From contig JALSPN010000003.1 in assembly GCA_026985945.1 (NCBI GenBank), positions 1-5,931 on the forward strand: 5,931 nt of DNA, written 5' to 3'. The position numbers were made by a program, and so were the translations under genes. The stretch is from Thermodesulfobacteriales bacterium (lineage in GTDB: Bacteria; Desulfobacterota; Thermodesulfobacteria; Thermodesulfobacteriales; Thermodesulfatatoraceae). Shown here in pieces: positions 5,187 to 5,931 of the stretch; the stretch's first letter is position 1, and each line of letters starts with the position of its first letter. The notes beneath the pieces were generated by a model that saw only the letters and a list, made by a program, of their open reading frames with translations, searched no databases and had not been told where the DNA came from.

Positions 5187-5931
5187 GGGCGATCAAAGCG
5201 GGAAAAGCGCATGGTAAAGCTTGCCCTTCCCTGGGTGGCAGAGCGCAGGGCCGTAGAATAACCAAACATTTGAGAAAGGGGCACTTCGGCCCGAACAATC
5301 TGGACCGGTTCGCGAGCCTCGATGCTTACCACATGTCCCTGGCGCTGGTTGAGATCGCTGATGACCTCTCCCAGAAATTCTGAAGGGCAGACTACTTCTA
5401 CCTCCATAATTGGTTCCAGAAGGATAGGCTCGGCCTGTGAGAGGGCCTTCTGGAGGGCCTTTACCGCTGCAGCCCGGGCTGCCATCTCCTGCCAGCTACC
5501 TGCCGGAAAGGCGATATCAAGGACCACGACCTCTACATCTGTTACGGGCCAGCCCAGGGGGCCACTTGCCTGAAGGGCTTTCTCAAGCGTTTCCACCAGA
5601 AGGACCTCCTCTTCAGGGCCTGTTTTCCCTTCCGGGATCATCACTCCTATCAGATTACCCTCTCCTCTTGGGCGTGGTCTTGCAAGGAGCCTTATCTCCG
5701 CCGCCAGCTTTTCATCTCCCACTATCTGTTCGAATCTTTCGGTAATCTCTACTTCACGGGAGATCGTCTCCCGATAAACCACCTGAGGTTTACCTACCAG
5801 AAGATCAAGGCCGAATTCTCGCTTAAGACGCTCCAGGATCACCTCCAGGTGGAGCTCCCCCATGCCAGAGATAATGCGCTGGCCGGTATCGGAATCGATT
5901 TTTACCCTAAAGGTAGGGTCCTCCTGGGCAA
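5165..5931 (-). CDS. fusA: Elongation factor G-type GTPase, C-terminal domains III-V; EF-G2-like (5'-truncated)
   Basis: The frame enters at the right edge (first full codon at 5929-5927) and ends at TAA 5167-5165, giving 254 residues, or roughly the last two-fifths of an EF-G. Visible parts: end of domain III (EDPTFRV, then ISGMGELHLEVILERLKREF), domain IV starting at YRETI, domain V (ILLEPIMEVEV, then DLNQRQGHV) and the C-terminal VPLSQMFGYSTALRSATQGR. The G domain is outside the window. Domain IV is unusual: where canonical EF-G has GGRGQYGHV, this protein has FEQIVGDEKLAAEIRLLARP, and the tip region usually reading HDVDSSE is AFPAGSWQEM. A GD-K start and ARP end at this place recall mitochondrial EF-G2 (GFM2) and the spirochaete EF-G2, which act in ribosome recycling rather than translocation. 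I infer a second, recycling- or stress-type EF-G paralogue, with the main fusA likely elsewhere. The symbol is the family default; a fusA2-type name may be more apt. No other gene in the window suggests an operon. Confidence 0.9.
   Translation of the reverse strand, partial: AQEDPTFRVKIDSDTGQRIISGMGELHLEVILERLKREFGLDLLVGKPQVVYRETISREVEITERFEQIVGDEKLAAEIRLLARPRPRGEGNLIGVMIPEGKTGPEEEVLLVETLEKALQASGPLGWPVTDVEVVVLDIAFPAGSWQEMAARAAAVKALQKALSQAEPILLEPIMEVEVVCPSEFLGEVISDLNQRQGHVVSIEAREPVQIVRAEVPLSQMFGYSTALRSATQGRASFTMRFSRFDRPENLKGD

Noticed and set aside
1..5931. CRISPR array, tRNA, rRNA, insertion sequence or phage gene
   Set aside because: I looked for direct-repeat arrays, clover-leaf-like sequences, transposase motifs and terminal inverted repeats on both strands and found none that could be supported.

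Overview
The window carries chromosomal core genes of a Gram-negative, probably anaerobic and possibly thermophilic bacterium. The signs are a tandem pair of MinD-superfamily ATPases, one with an inserted two-cluster ferredoxin domain (typical of anaerobes, especially Desulfobacterota, Thermodesulfobacteria and their neighbours), a four-cysteine (zinc-type) ribosomal protein L28, and an exported BepA-type protease with TPR repeats, which implies a periplasm. Proteins rich in Glu, Lys, Arg and Leu would suit a thermophile. A Thermodesulfobacteria/Desulfobacterota host is my best guess, but it is inference. I see no mobile element, CRISPR array, tRNA, rRNA or phage gene.

Layout. Positions 1-1347 are a plus-strand block: the 3' end of a MinD-like ATPase, a second MinD-like ATPase with ferredoxin motifs starting one base after the first gene's stop, then rpmB (L28), which has its own candidate promoter. 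rpmB converges on a minus-strand gene for a bifunctional RelA/SpoT-type (p)ppGpp synthetase/hydrolase (1344-3527); their stop codons overlap. An AT-rich divergent intergenic region (3528-3773) holds a perfect inverted repeat and a terminator-like hairpin. To its right is a plus-strand M48 metalloprotease with a signal peptide and TPR repeats (3774-5168). That gene converges, again by a 4-base stop overlap, on the C-terminal two-fifths or so of a minus-strand elongation factor G-type GTPase that runs off the right edge. This EF-G lacks the canonical domain IV signature and looks like the EF-G2 (recycling-type) branch.

How the genes relate. Three of the six genes concern the ribosome or its regulation (L28, the ppGpp enzyme, EF-G2-like). 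The tandem ATPases are likely partners in an iron-sulfur or redox-linked maturation function of unknown target. The protease probably serves outer-membrane quality control. Apart from the ATPase pair there is no sign of a shared operon. I did not find a clear undescribed system. The most unusual points are the degenerate nucleotide-binding motifs of the second ATPase, the divergent EF-G, and the structured intergenic region with no clear Shine-Dalgarno site for either flanking gene.
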